Below are positions 1 to 5,329 of a DNA stretch of 5,329 bases, piece by piece. Made by a program: the position numbers and the translations under genes. The first letter of the stretch is position 1. Each line of letters opens with the position of its first letter. The notes beneath the pieces are model-generated. The model did no database searches. It worked only from the letters and a program-made list of their open reading frames with translations, and was not told the origin of the DNA. The stretch covers positions 1-5,329 of the forward strand of contig DAWR01000013.1 in assembly GCA_002506015.1 (NCBI GenBank). The letters run 5' to 3'. This DNA comes from Candidatus Methanogasteraceae archaeon UBA261 (GTDB lineage: Archaea > Halobacteriota > Methanosarcinia > Methanosarcinales > Methanogasteraceae).

Positions 1-831
1 TACCGTGGTTCCGCGGGATCGGTTCTTGAGAACGCGATGAACCTCGCATGCAAGGGCGCACGCCCGATTGCACTTGTGAACTGCCTCAACTTTGGGGACC
101 CCGAGGATTCAGAGATATACTGGCAGTTTGCAGAATCCGTGCGCGGGATCGGGGATATGGCTCGAGCGCTTCAGGTTCCTGTCGTCGGGGGCAATGTCTC
201 GTTCTACAACGAGAGTGATGAATTCAAGACCGCAATTCCGCCGACACCGAGCATCGGCATGATCGGGATTATCGAGAATTACCAGACGCATCAGATCCCG
301 AGACCCGGGTTTGCGGATGCCGGAGACACGATAATTCTGGTCGGGACGACCGCGGATGAACTTGGCGGGAGCGAGTACTATTCGATCTACGGCTGCGCCG
401 GCGGAAGCGTCCCCGCGTCACCGTCAGATCTGTCCGGTTCACAGAGAATAATCGATGCGGTGCGGGCAGCGGTCTGCACCGGACGCGTCACATCCGCCCA
501 CGACGTCTCCAACGGGGGGCTTGCTGTTGCGCTATCTGAGATGGCGCAGGAGATCGGTGCGGATATCAACCTTACCGGCGTGGGTGTTGCGGGTGGCACG
601 CTGCGTCCTAAGGCGCTGCTGTTCTCTGAGTCACACGGACGCGCAATCCTCGCAACGCCGGATCCGGACGAGGTCACGAGGGTGCTGCAGGTGCACGGTC
701 TTTCGCACCACGTCATCGGAACGGTCGGTGGCGATTACCTGAAGATTGCGGTCGGTGATGGCGAGGCGGTTTGCTGTCGCTTATCCGAGATTTCTGAAGC
801 GAAAAGGGGAATCACGCGAATGATGCGGTGA
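1..831 (+). CDS. purL: Phosphoribosylformylglycinamidine synthase subunit PurL, C-terminal part (5' end outside window)
   Basis: PurL catalyses the ATP- and glutamine-dependent conversion of FGAR to FGAM in cytosolic purine synthesis. The frame is open from base 1 and ends at TGA 829-831, giving 276 residues; the ATG at 37 is internal, because family similarity continues upstream of it. Recognisable family blocks, in order, are ARPIALVNCLNFGDPE, WQFAESVRGIGDMARAL, VVGGNVSFYNES, PPTPSIGMIGII, then the C-terminal AIRS-type ATP-binding half with GDTIILVGTTADELGGSEYY, SAHDVSNGGLAVALSEMA and LFSESHGRAIL. Archaeal PurL is usually about 700 residues or more, so well over half lies off the left edge. 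In archaea this short-type PurL acts with separate PurS and PurQ subunits (family knowledge); neither is visible here. No frameshift or missing motif is seen. Assignment is very secure. Confidence 0.97.
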   Translation, partial: YRGSAGSVLENAMNLACKGARPIALVNCLNFGDPEDSEIYWQFAESVRGIGDMARALQVPVVGGNVSFYNESDEFKTAIPPTPSIGMIGIIENYQTHQIPRPGFADAGDTIILVGTTADELGGSEYYSIYGCAGGSVPASPSDLSGSQRIIDAVRAAVCTGRVTSAHDVSNGGLAVALSEMAQEIGADINLTGVGVAGGTLRPKALLFSESHGRAILATPDPDEVTRVLQVHGLSHHVIGTVGGDYLKIAVGDGEAVCCRLSEISEAKRGITRMMR

Positions 832-960
832 TCTCCCACCCCCTGCAGTTGTAGTACACGACCTCCCTCGCGATGTCACGCAGTTCATTGCAGAGTCAGT
901 GACTTCGGGAGGCTGGCGCGAGGTATGCACGAGGTCGAGTGGACGCGCGTGGTGGGGGAT
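831..960. repeat. Long imperfect palindrome / candidate structured RNA downstream of purL
   Basis: Nested inverted repeats cover the 130 bases from the last base of the purL stop codon. ATCTCCCACC (831-840) faces GGTGGGGGAT (951-960), with 9 Watson-Crick pairs and one T-G. CGACCTC (859-865) faces GAGGTCG (931-937), and CCTCGCG (866-872) faces CGCGAGG (917-923), both perfect, with TATGCAC bulged on the right side. Further in, GTCAC (875-879) faces GTGAC (899-903), around GCA/TGC (880-882 and 889-891). All pairs are compatible with one long folded arm. No convincing ORF lies inside. It could be the 3' UTR fold of purL, an independent small RNA, or a palindromic repeat element; I do not recognise the family. 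Confidence 0.55.
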
Positions 961-966
961 GTAGCT

Positions 967-993
967 CTGCGAACTTTCGCGGTTATTTTTATT
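967..993 (+). terminator. Possible purL transcription terminator
   Basis: A short hairpin, GCGA (969-972) with TCGC (977-980) and a four-base loop, is followed by GG and the T-rich run TTATTTTTATT (983-993). Archaeal transcription ends mainly at T-rich tracts, so the T run is the stronger part of the signal. It is the first such tract on the + strand after the purL stop at 831, which would place the palindrome at 831-960 in the purL 3' UTR. Confidence 0.45.
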
Positions 994-1007
994 GTCATGA
1001 GGCATAT

Positions 1008-1017
1008 AATTGCAATT
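1008..1017. repeat. Perfect 10-base palindrome AATTGCAATT
   Basis: AATTGCAATT is a perfect palindrome and follows directly on CATAT, so 1003-1010 also resembles a weak TATA box. It could be a regulator site or chance in A/T-rich DNA. No gene starts at the distance expected from it on either strand. Confidence 0.25.
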
Positions 1018-1029
1018 GGGGGACCCACC

Positions 1030-1045
1030 AACTACCTGAGTAGTT
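1030..1045. repeat. Small hairpin AACTAC-CTGA-GTAGTT
   Basis: A perfect 6-base stem, AACTAC (1030-1035) and GTAGTT (1040-1045), encloses a four-base loop. It lies in the gene-free stretch between the convergent purL and the 172-residue membrane-protein gene. No T-run follows it directly, so its role is unknown. Confidence 0.3.
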
Positions 1046-1101
1046 ACTTGCTGAGTACCGTTGTAACCCCGCAGCCGACGTACTCCAAAATCTCGCCTTC
1101 A

Positions 1102-1151
1102 TAAGAAGAAACTACGTAGCAAACCACCATTTTTGGTTTACGCTGCTACGT
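1102..1151 (-). terminator. Bulged hairpin with T-rich tail, probable terminator of the membrane-protein gene
   Basis: ACGTAGC (1114-1120) pairs with GCTACGT (1145-1151) and AAACCA (1121-1126) with TGGTTT (1134-1139). That makes 13 pairs, with a 7-base loop and a 5-base bulge (1140-1144). Read on the - strand the stem is followed by a T-rich run, TTTCTTCTTAT (1111-1101). It lies about 70 bases beyond the stop codon at 1221, as expected for the end of the - strand transcript. The bulge is larger than usual in a terminator stem, so a repeat-element origin is also possible. Confidence 0.45.
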
Positions 1152-1220
1152 TTGTCCAACAATAGAATCGGTAGGTGCAGTTACCTGATACAGAGGTTTG
1201 AGGTAAGTGGTGGAGGCAGC

Positions 1221-1739
1221 TTATTTTCTAAGCAAAGTTCGATTGTGCTTGATATACGTAAGAAGCATGATCAACAAACATACGCAACTGATGTTGACGA
1301 TTCCGATAGTCATCACTGGAGGCAATTTCTCATCCACAGAGAATTCCACAGGTATCTGGACAGACGCTCCGCTGCCAAGCCCCGAAGGCGTGACCGGAAA
1401 ACCGGTGACAAGAAAGCTTCCGGAATAACCCCCTTTCTTGAAATCAGAGGGGACATCCATAGTAATATTGATCAATCTAATCTCTTTTGGATTTAATGTA
1501 AATTCAGAAGCAGATATTTCAATCATATCCTCAAATGCCTCCGCCACAACAACGATCCTCTCAACCTCATCGCCTGTGTTGATGATGTATAAGCTCTTTG
1601 CTGATCCCTCGCCAGTCTCCAGAACTCCGTAATCGATTCGGTCCGGGGATGCTCCAACCCCTGATGCAGATACAGTTTGGAGGGGTGTCACGAGCGAGAG
1701 AAAAGTGAGGACCAGTGCCAGAGATGCTTTTTTGTCCAT
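1221..1739 (-). CDS. Small type I membrane protein with one extracellular beta-rich (Ig-like) domain
   Basis: A 172-residue protein that I cannot place in a named family. Residues 1-25 are a signal peptide: a DKK basic start, a long hydrophobic core, and probable cleavage after TVSA. Residues about 28-136 alternate short hydrophobic strands and turns (DYGVLETGEG, SLYIINTGDEVERIVVV, LNPKEIRLINITMDVP, YSGSFLVTGFP, VQIPVEFSV), the pattern of an Ig-like beta-sandwich as in archaeal surface proteins. Residues about 140-163 are one hydrophobic membrane helix, followed by the basic tail KHNRTLLRK, which predicts the N-terminal domain outside and the tail inside. The ATG at 1739 is the natural start because the signal peptide follows at once, though no clear Shine-Dalgarno is seen. 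It lies 70 bases downstream of the phosphatase-PstS gene on the same strand, so shared transcription and a surface partnership are possible. The export prediction is firm; the role is inference. Confidence 0.78.
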   Translation of the reverse strand: MDKKASLALVLTFLSLVTPLQTVSASGVGASPDRIDYGVLETGEGSAKSLYIINTGDEVERIVVVAEAFEDMIEISASEFTLNPKEIRLINITMDVPSDFKKGGYSGSFLVTGFPVTPSGLGSGASVQIPVEFSVDEKLPPVMTIGIVNISCVCLLIMLLTYIKHNRTLLRK

Positions 1740-1761
1740 CTTCGTTAACCCATGTTCGCAA

Positions 1762-1795
1762 AGAATAAGAAAGGGGGATCAAAACCCCCCTCTCT
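1762..1795 (-). terminator. G/C-rich hairpin with T-rich tail between the two exported-protein genes
   Basis: On the - strand, a run of six Gs (1790-1785) and five Cs (1777-1773) form a strong stem with a TTTTGAT-like loop, extended by A-T at 1772/1791 and by three more pairs (1768-1770 with 1793-1795) beyond one mismatch. The stem is followed by the T-rich tail TTTCTTATTCTTT (1772-1760). It begins about 15 bases after the phosphatase-PstS stop and ends about 20 before the next start codon. It could end or reduce transcription between the genes, or protect the 3' end of the upstream message. Confidence 0.55.
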
Positions 1796-1809
1796 ACCAC
1801 AATACCGAT

Positions 1810-4416
1810 TTACCTCACTGGCATGTAGTGCAGATCTGTAACGATCCCCTGCCCATCCTCTGAGAGCACGAAGTCGAGGAACGCCTGCTCATCCTCATCC
1901 GGCGCACCGTTCGTGATCATCAGAAGCGCTCTTGAGATCGCGTAATCACCGCTCCGGATGTTCTCGATTGTAGGAATGGTGCCATTGAGACTCACAGAAC
2001 TGACATTGGAATCAAGATATCCAAGAGACAGGTAGCCTATGGCATTCGCGTTTCCGGCAACCTCCGTTCGCATCTCGGCATTCGAGTCCTGAATGGCCGC
2101 ACCATCGAGGATATCCCCGTCAATCGGCTTCAGAACTGCCTGCTCGAAGCAATCTCTCGTCCCTGATCCGTCCTCCCGGGAAACCACGGTGATGTTGGAA
2201 TCGTTGCCCCCGAGATCCGCCCAGTTAGTGATCGCGCCTGTGTATATGCCCTGCAAGTCTTCCATCGTGAGATCGGCAACCGAGTTGACCGGATTGACGA
2301 CGATGGCAACGCCATCCTTTGCAATGGCATGCGTCACAAGATCCGGATACGCCTCCTTTTCAGAGTCTTTCAGGTCGCGGGATGCTGTCCCGATGTCCAC
2401 TGTGCCGTTAGCAACTGCTTTTACACCGTACGAGGATCCACCGCCCAGTACATCTATCTGGCTGCCTGGATTATTCTCTATGCAGGCACTTGCACACCCC
2501 TCTGCGATCGGGAGAACCGTTGTCGATCCTGCGATCGTTAGTTCTATAGCGTCTGCTGGTACTCCTTCGCGGAGCACGCACTCGTCCACGACCTCACCCG
2601 AGTCGCTTATCGCCTTTAGGGAGACTTCTCCTCCATCGACGCTGATCAGGCAGTAGTGCTTGGACGGATAGAATGATTCGACGTCACCTGACCACGGTGT
2701 GTCCTGCTGCGCATAGAACGGCGCACCAGCCCCGCCAGTAACGATCTGCCAGACCGGGTTTGTGAAATTCGAATTCACTGATCCGTCGAGGTACACAGGC
2801 GTCTCGGAATCAACAGACATCCGGTGGTAGTTGTGTTCGTCGCCAAATAATACTGCTACGACCTTACCATTCTGGCTGATCGCCTCCCAGAGCGCATCCC
2901 TGCGCTCAATAACATGCGTCCTGTCGAGCGGGTTTCCATAGTAATCCTCGTTTTCAGAGGATCCCCCTCCATTGTACCACTGTGCATCATGCAGATGCCC
3001 CCCGTTCGGGAATGCTGGCTCGTGTGCGAACATAAAGATGTGTTCGATCGTTGAATCGTTTCTCGCATCATTAAGTACGTCCTTTATCCACGCAAGCTGG
3101 TTGTCAATCACATATCCCTCGAGGTTGCCTCCGAAGTCCTCAGGGTGGCTGCACCACCAGTAGTTCGTGTTGAATGCGATGACTCTCGTATTCCCGTAGT
3201 CAAAGTAGTAGACGTTCTCCGCGTAGCCAGGAGCGGTTGTGTTTTCAGGATCCGGGGAACCACCAGCCGGATTCACAAACTCCTCGGCAAAGATCGTCTC
3301 AGCACTCTTATTGACACCATCGTCCTGCTTATCGAACTCGATGTCATGACTACTTCCGCCATCGTAGACATCCAGCAGAGCCTCGTGGTTGCCCATAACC
3401 TCGTAGATCGGGATGTAGCAGCCGATCTGCTCTGTGGCATCCTTCCATGCCCCAAGCTGCATGCGATAGTCGTCCATGCTCGTAGTATAGCCATTGACGA
3501 GATCTCCGCTGAAGACTACGAAGTCTGCACCGTTCTGGTACGCATCGATCGTGAACCGGGTGAGCTTGTGATAGTTAACACCGGCAAAGCTCCTCTCGCC
3601 GCCACCAACGCCAGCTCTTGAGTCTGACATTATCGCAAACTCAAACTTCGGGCTTGCAGGCTCGGTTGTGAAGCGGTATGTCTTGATGTCGCTCGCACCA
3701 TCGACGAGCACATCGTACTCATATTCCGTACCTGGCGAGAGTCCGGTGATTGCTATCTCGTGGCTGGTACCAGACACCTCATCGGTGTATGACTCGCTGT
3801 TGATCTCAACTGCTGCGGTTGTGGGCACATCGGTCTTCCAGGAGACAACTGCGCTGTCCGCGGTCACGAGATCCACAAAAGGACCTTCGATTACGCACGG
3901 CACAAGCGTATAGTTCCCATTGACCCGGAACCTGCCATCGTACAATACTGATGATGACTCTTCCGGGTTGTAGAGTTCGATTCTGTAGCATATTACGCCC
4001 CCATCATCGCCAAAGTTGCAGATGTCGTAACGCGCACCCTCGAAATTTCCAATGTTGATTGCGACGCTGTGGGATGTGTTCCCAATCGCACCTATCTGGT
4101 CTTCTGTAGTCGATCTTCGATACTGCGGCACTTTTATCTCCTGCTCTGGCACGTAAAGCCCGTAGTAGATCTTCGCTCCCGGTGTTGCAATCAATGTAAC
4201 AAAGTGTAGTGTTGCTTCCTTCGCACCGGCGTCGACGGTCACGTCGACATCGCCCACCAGAAGATAATCCGACGTAGCGTCCTTCTGCGAAAGTTTCGAG
4301 TATATATGATCATGCCCCAGATTGCCGGCTTGAGCGAACACTGGCGAGATGAGTAGTACCATCGCCAGAACCGCGATCAAGCCATTTTTCATGTATGTTC
4401 TGTTCATAGTTGTCAT
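1810..4416 (-). CDS. Secreted purple-acid-phosphatase-like metallophosphoesterase fused to a PstS phosphate-binding domain
   Basis: An 868-residue exported protein. Residues 1-30 are a signal peptide (hydrophobic core about 12-27, probable cleavage near AQA) with no lipobox cysteine. Residues about 45-165 are an unassigned beta-rich region. Residues about 175-252 match a fibronectin-III domain as found ahead of purple acid phosphatases (SAVVSWKTDVPTTAAVEI, ITGLSPGTEYEYDV, YRFTTEP). Residues about 256-612 are a calcineurin-like phosphoesterase: SDSR (263-266), GDLVNGY (304-310), GNHE (342-345), AHEP (464-467), GDEHNYHR (525-532). Residues 624-868 are PstS-like: IAGSTTVLPIAE (628-639), GTVDIGTASRDL (671-682), GAITNWADLGG (727-737) and REDGSGTRD (747-755), all expected phosphate-loop positions. 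There is no C-terminal membrane helix, so attachment is unknown. The frame also opens at Met4 (4407), where a GAGG (4421-4418) sits 10 bases upstream; for Met1 it is only 1 base away, so Met4 may be the true start. Substrate is inferred, not shown. Confidence 0.93.
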   Translation of the reverse strand: MTTMNRTYMKNGLIAVLAMVLLISPVFAQAGNLGHDHIYSKLSQKDATSDYLLVGDVDVTVDAGAKEATLHFVTLIATPGAKIYYGLYVPEQEIKVPQYRRSTTEDQIGAIGNTSHSVAINIGNFEGARYDICNFGDDGGVICYRIELYNPEESSSVLYDGRFRVNGNYTLVPCVIEGPFVDLVTADSAVVSWKTDVPTTAAVEINSESYTDEVSGTSHEIAITGLSPGTEYEYDVLVDGASDIKTYRFTTEPASPKFEFAIMSDSRAGVGGGERSFAGVNYHKLTRFTIDAYQNGADFVVFSGDLVNGYTTSMDDYRMQLGAWKDATEQIGCYIPIYEVMGNHEALLDVYDGGSSHDIEFDKQDDGVNKSAETIFAEEFVNPAGGSPDPENTTAPGYAENVYYFDYGNTRVIAFNTNYWWCSHPEDFGGNLEGYVIDNQLAWIKDVLNDARNDSTIEHIFMFAHEPAFPNGGHLHDAQWYNGGGSSENEDYYGNPLDRTHVIERRDALWEAISQNGKVVAVLFGDEHNYHRMSVDSETPVYLDGSVNSNFTNPVWQIVTGGAGAPFYAQQDTPWSGDVESFYPSKHYCLISVDGGEVSLKAISDSGEVVDECVLREGVPADAIELTIAGSTTVLPIAEGCASACIENNPGSQIDVLGGGSSYGVKAVANGTVDIGTASRDLKDSEKEAYPDLVTHAIAKDGVAIVVNPVNSVADLTMEDLQGIYTGAITNWADLGGNDSNITVVSREDGSGTRDCFEQAVLKPIDGDILDGAAIQDSNAEMRTEVAGNANAIGYLSLGYLDSNVSSVSLNGTIPTIENIRSGDYAISRALLMITNGAPDEDEQAFLDFVLSEDGQGIVTDLHYMPVR

Positions 4417-4417
4417 T

Positions 4418-4421
4418 CCTC
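4418..4421 (-). promoter_or_regulatory. Shine-Dalgarno-like GAGG that bears on the start of the phosphatase-PstS gene
   Basis: GAGG on the - strand is one base from the first ATG (4416) but 10 bases from the second in-frame ATG (4407). Normal spacing favours the second, which would shorten the protein by three residues and leave a signal peptide beginning MNRTYMKNG. The motif is short, so the choice stays open. Confidence 0.4.
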
Positions 4422-4428
4422 ACGGTTT

Positions 4429-4499
4429 ATGCTGGTGATCGATCGCCGGATCAGGAATTTACAGCAGAGGAGGGCATCTCGACCACCCAATACCAGCAT
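4429..4499. repeat. Inverted repeat ATGCTGGT / ACCAGCAT in the leader of the phosphatase-PstS gene
   Basis: ATGCTGGT (4429-4436) and ACCAGCAT (4492-4499) are perfect 8-base inverted arms 55 bases apart, spanning the expected untranslated leader. Between them lie GATCGATC (4437-4444) and GATC-GCCG-GATC (4441-4452), also self-complementary. The arms could close a leader RNA structure if transcription starts right of 4499, or be paired regulator sites near the start point. No known riboswitch is recognised. Confidence 0.35.
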
Positions 4500-4510
4500 G
4501 GGCTGATATA

Positions 4511-4526
4511 CTATATAATATTTGCA
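4511..4526 (-). promoter_or_regulatory. Archaeal TATA-type promoter for the phosphatase-PstS gene
   Basis: On the - strand the region reads AAATATTATATAG (4523-4511), an A/T-rich box in an otherwise mixed-composition stretch. With the usual archaeal spacing of about 25 bases, transcription would start near 4490, leaving a leader of roughly 75-85 bases. A second box, AAATATATC (4541-4533), lies about 20 bases further upstream and would start near 4510. No regulator box for phosphate control is recognised. Confidence 0.5.
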
Positions 4527-4594
4527 CAAATGATATATTTAGTAGTAATTTACCTATGGTTGACACCAGAATCTATATAGAGTTGATCACAACA

Positions 4595-5083
4595 TCACGC
4601 CCACTCTTCAGGGACTTTTAGCAACCACTTCCAGAGCGGCATGAACACGATCCTTCTGCCATCAATTTCCTCTTCCCGCTCGATGTCATCGGTTATGATC
4701 AGACCATTATTAAGACTAAACTCATCCATCGCATCCACGAGCGCGCTCACTTCTCGCTTCTCAGTCTCTTCATTTATAGAATAGCAGACCTGGATTAATT
4801 CCTCGACCTTCATGCCATTCTTTATCACAAAATCGACCTCTTCCCGGTTCTTCCAGTAATATATCTCTGTTTGCGATGAACGGCGTTTCAATTCTATAAA
4901 TACGAGATTCTCTATCGTTCTTCCGATGTCTTCTGAGAATTTAAAGGAAACTACGTTTCTAAGCCCGGTATCCACGCAGTAAACTTTCTTAGGGGACGCG
5001 TGTCGTACACCTCCTGAATATGAGAATCGATCGACAAAAAAGATCAAAAAACTGCTTTCCAGGTATGTGTTTAGCTCCCCTCG
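4595..5083 (-). pseudogene. C-terminal remnant of a DUF4143-type AAA ATPase, truncated at its 5' end
   Basis: The open frame has 162 codons from 5083 to the TGA at 4597-4595 and matches the C-terminal DUF4143 domain of the archaeal/bacterial AAA_14-DUF4143 ATPases. Visible family signs are YLESSFLIFFVDRFSYS, PKKVYCVDTGLRN, GRTIENLVFIELKRR, IYYWKNREEVDFVIKNG and LIQVCYSI. The ELKRR, EVDF and QV positions fit the PD-(D/E)XK-like fold proposed for this domain. Full-length relatives are about 400 residues with a P-loop ATPase in front; all of that is missing. The longest start-to-stop frame uses a TTG at 5047, but similarity continues upstream of it to about 5075, then ends at an in-frame TGA (5086-5084). 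No promoter or Shine-Dalgarno precedes it. The break is next to an IS66-like transposase, so disruption by insertion is likely. Such ATPases are common in archaea and their cell role is poorly known. Confidence 0.82.
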
Positions 5084-5152
5084 TCATAACCACCGCTCCA
5101 CCCTACATTTATTCCGGATCAATCTACAACACCTTTTCGACCACAAAACTTC

Positions 5153-5160
5153 TATATTAT
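5153..5160 (+). promoter_or_regulatory. TATA box of the transposase gene
   Basis: TATATTAT lies 26 bases before the ATG at 5187. With archaeal spacing the start point falls near 5182, so the mRNA would have only a few leader bases or none. The GAGG at 5180-5183 is only 3 bases from the ATG and forms one arm of CCTCT-CA-AGAGG (5172-5183), so it is a doubtful ribosome site. Confidence 0.5.
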
Positions 5161-5186
5161 AACAGCATTCCCCTCTCAAGAGGACG

Positions 5187-5329
5187 ATGGATAAAGACGA
5201 GATCATCAGGCAACTTAAGCGTGAGAATGAGTCGCTTAAAGGACGCATAAGGGAACTCGAAGCCAAACTGGCTATGTATGAGAACGCACATACCCCACCA
5301 AGCCTGAAGCGTAACGGCAACCGCAAAAA
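5187..5329 (+). CDS. IS66-like transposase, N-terminal part (3' end outside window)
   Basis: The frame opens with ATG at 5187 and stays open to the window edge, giving 47 full codons. Residues about 1-33 are a charged, leucine-spaced coiled coil (EIIRQLKRENESLKGRIREL, then EAKLAMYEN). These are followed by NAHTPPSLKRNGNRKK. A coiled coil leading into an N-x-x-x-PPS-type segment and a basic stretch is the N-terminal signature of IS66-family transposases, including those of methanogenic archaea. The zinc-binding and DDE catalytic regions would lie off the right edge. It is divergent from the broken ATPase gene, 104 bases away; the left end of the element must fall between about 5075 and 5187, but its terminal inverted repeat cannot be defined with only one end visible. 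A TATA box at 5153-5160 serves it. Whether the transposase is intact is unknown. Confidence 0.83.
   Translation, partial: MDKDEIIRQLKRENESLKGRIRELEAKLAMYENAHTPPSLKRNGNRK

Noticed and set aside
781..1005. A 74-codon - strand ORF overlapping the purL end and the palindrome
   Set aside because: It is antisense to purL at one end and runs through the palindrome; composition is low-complexity for a protein, with no start signals.
1044..1130. A 28-codon ORF on the - strand (ATG at 1130, TAA at 1046-1044) in the stretch between the convergent genes
   Set aside because: No Shine-Dalgarno or promoter, its ATG lies in the loop of the hairpin at 1114-1151, and I recognise no family; chance is the simplest explanation.
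1225..1260. A TTCGATT stretch resembling a tRNA T-loop
   Set aside because: The flanking bases do not form a T-stem, no acceptor or anticodon arms are found, and it lies inside the membrane-protein gene.
1152..1496. A 114-codon + strand ORF
   Set aside because: It is antisense to the 172-residue membrane-protein gene, which has a clear signal peptide and membrane helix; this ORF has no recognisable features.
2093..2656. A 187-codon + strand ORF
   Set aside because: It is antisense to the PstS-like domain, whose motifs are unmistakable; the long frame follows from the codon use of the real gene.
3145..3621. A 158-codon + strand ORF
   Set aside because: It is antisense to the metallophosphoesterase motifs and shows no domain of its own.
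5084..5326. An 80-codon - strand ORF at the right edge
   Set aside because: It is antisense to the IS66-like transposase start and shows no family resemblance.
1..5329. CRISPR array or other regularly spaced direct repeats
   Set aside because: No regularly spaced direct repeats were seen by eye; the repeats present are inverted and single.

Overview
This window looks like archaeal chromosome, probably from a methanogen or ANME-type member of the Halobacteriota. The taxon is inferred from gene content, A/T-rich TATA-like boxes and protein style, not from a marker gene. It reads as a core biosynthetic gene next to a small accessory locus, with mobile-element damage at the right edge.

Left part (1-831, + strand): the last 276 codons of purL, a purine biosynthesis gene, entering from outside the window. 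After it comes a gene-free stretch of about 390 bases (832-1220). This stretch is rich in structure: a long imperfect palindrome starting at the purL stop codon (831-960), a hairpin plus T-rich tract that could end the purL transcript, a perfect 10-base palindrome, a small hairpin, and a bulged hairpin that would suit termination of the facing gene.

Centre (1221-4416, - strand): two co-oriented genes for exported proteins. The upstream, larger one encodes an 868-residue secreted protein that joins a fibronectin-III plus purple-acid-phosphatase-like metallophosphoesterase to a complete PstS-type phosphate-binding domain. This suggests one extracellular polypeptide that releases phosphate and also binds it. 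Downstream, after a hairpin with a T-rich tail, is a 172-residue type I membrane protein with a signal peptide, one beta-rich extracellular domain and a C-terminal membrane anchor. It may work with the phosphatase/PstS protein at the cell surface, but that rests only on adjacency. No Pst permease genes are in the window.

Right part (4417-5329): an A/T-rich promoter region and leader for the fusion gene, then a truncated C-terminal remnant of a DUF4143-type ATPase on the - strand. Its reading frame loses family similarity and stops at about 5075-5086, and 104 bases further on begins the 5' end of an IS66-like transposase gene on the + strand, cut by the window edge. The simplest reading is that the insertion sequence broke the ATPase gene.
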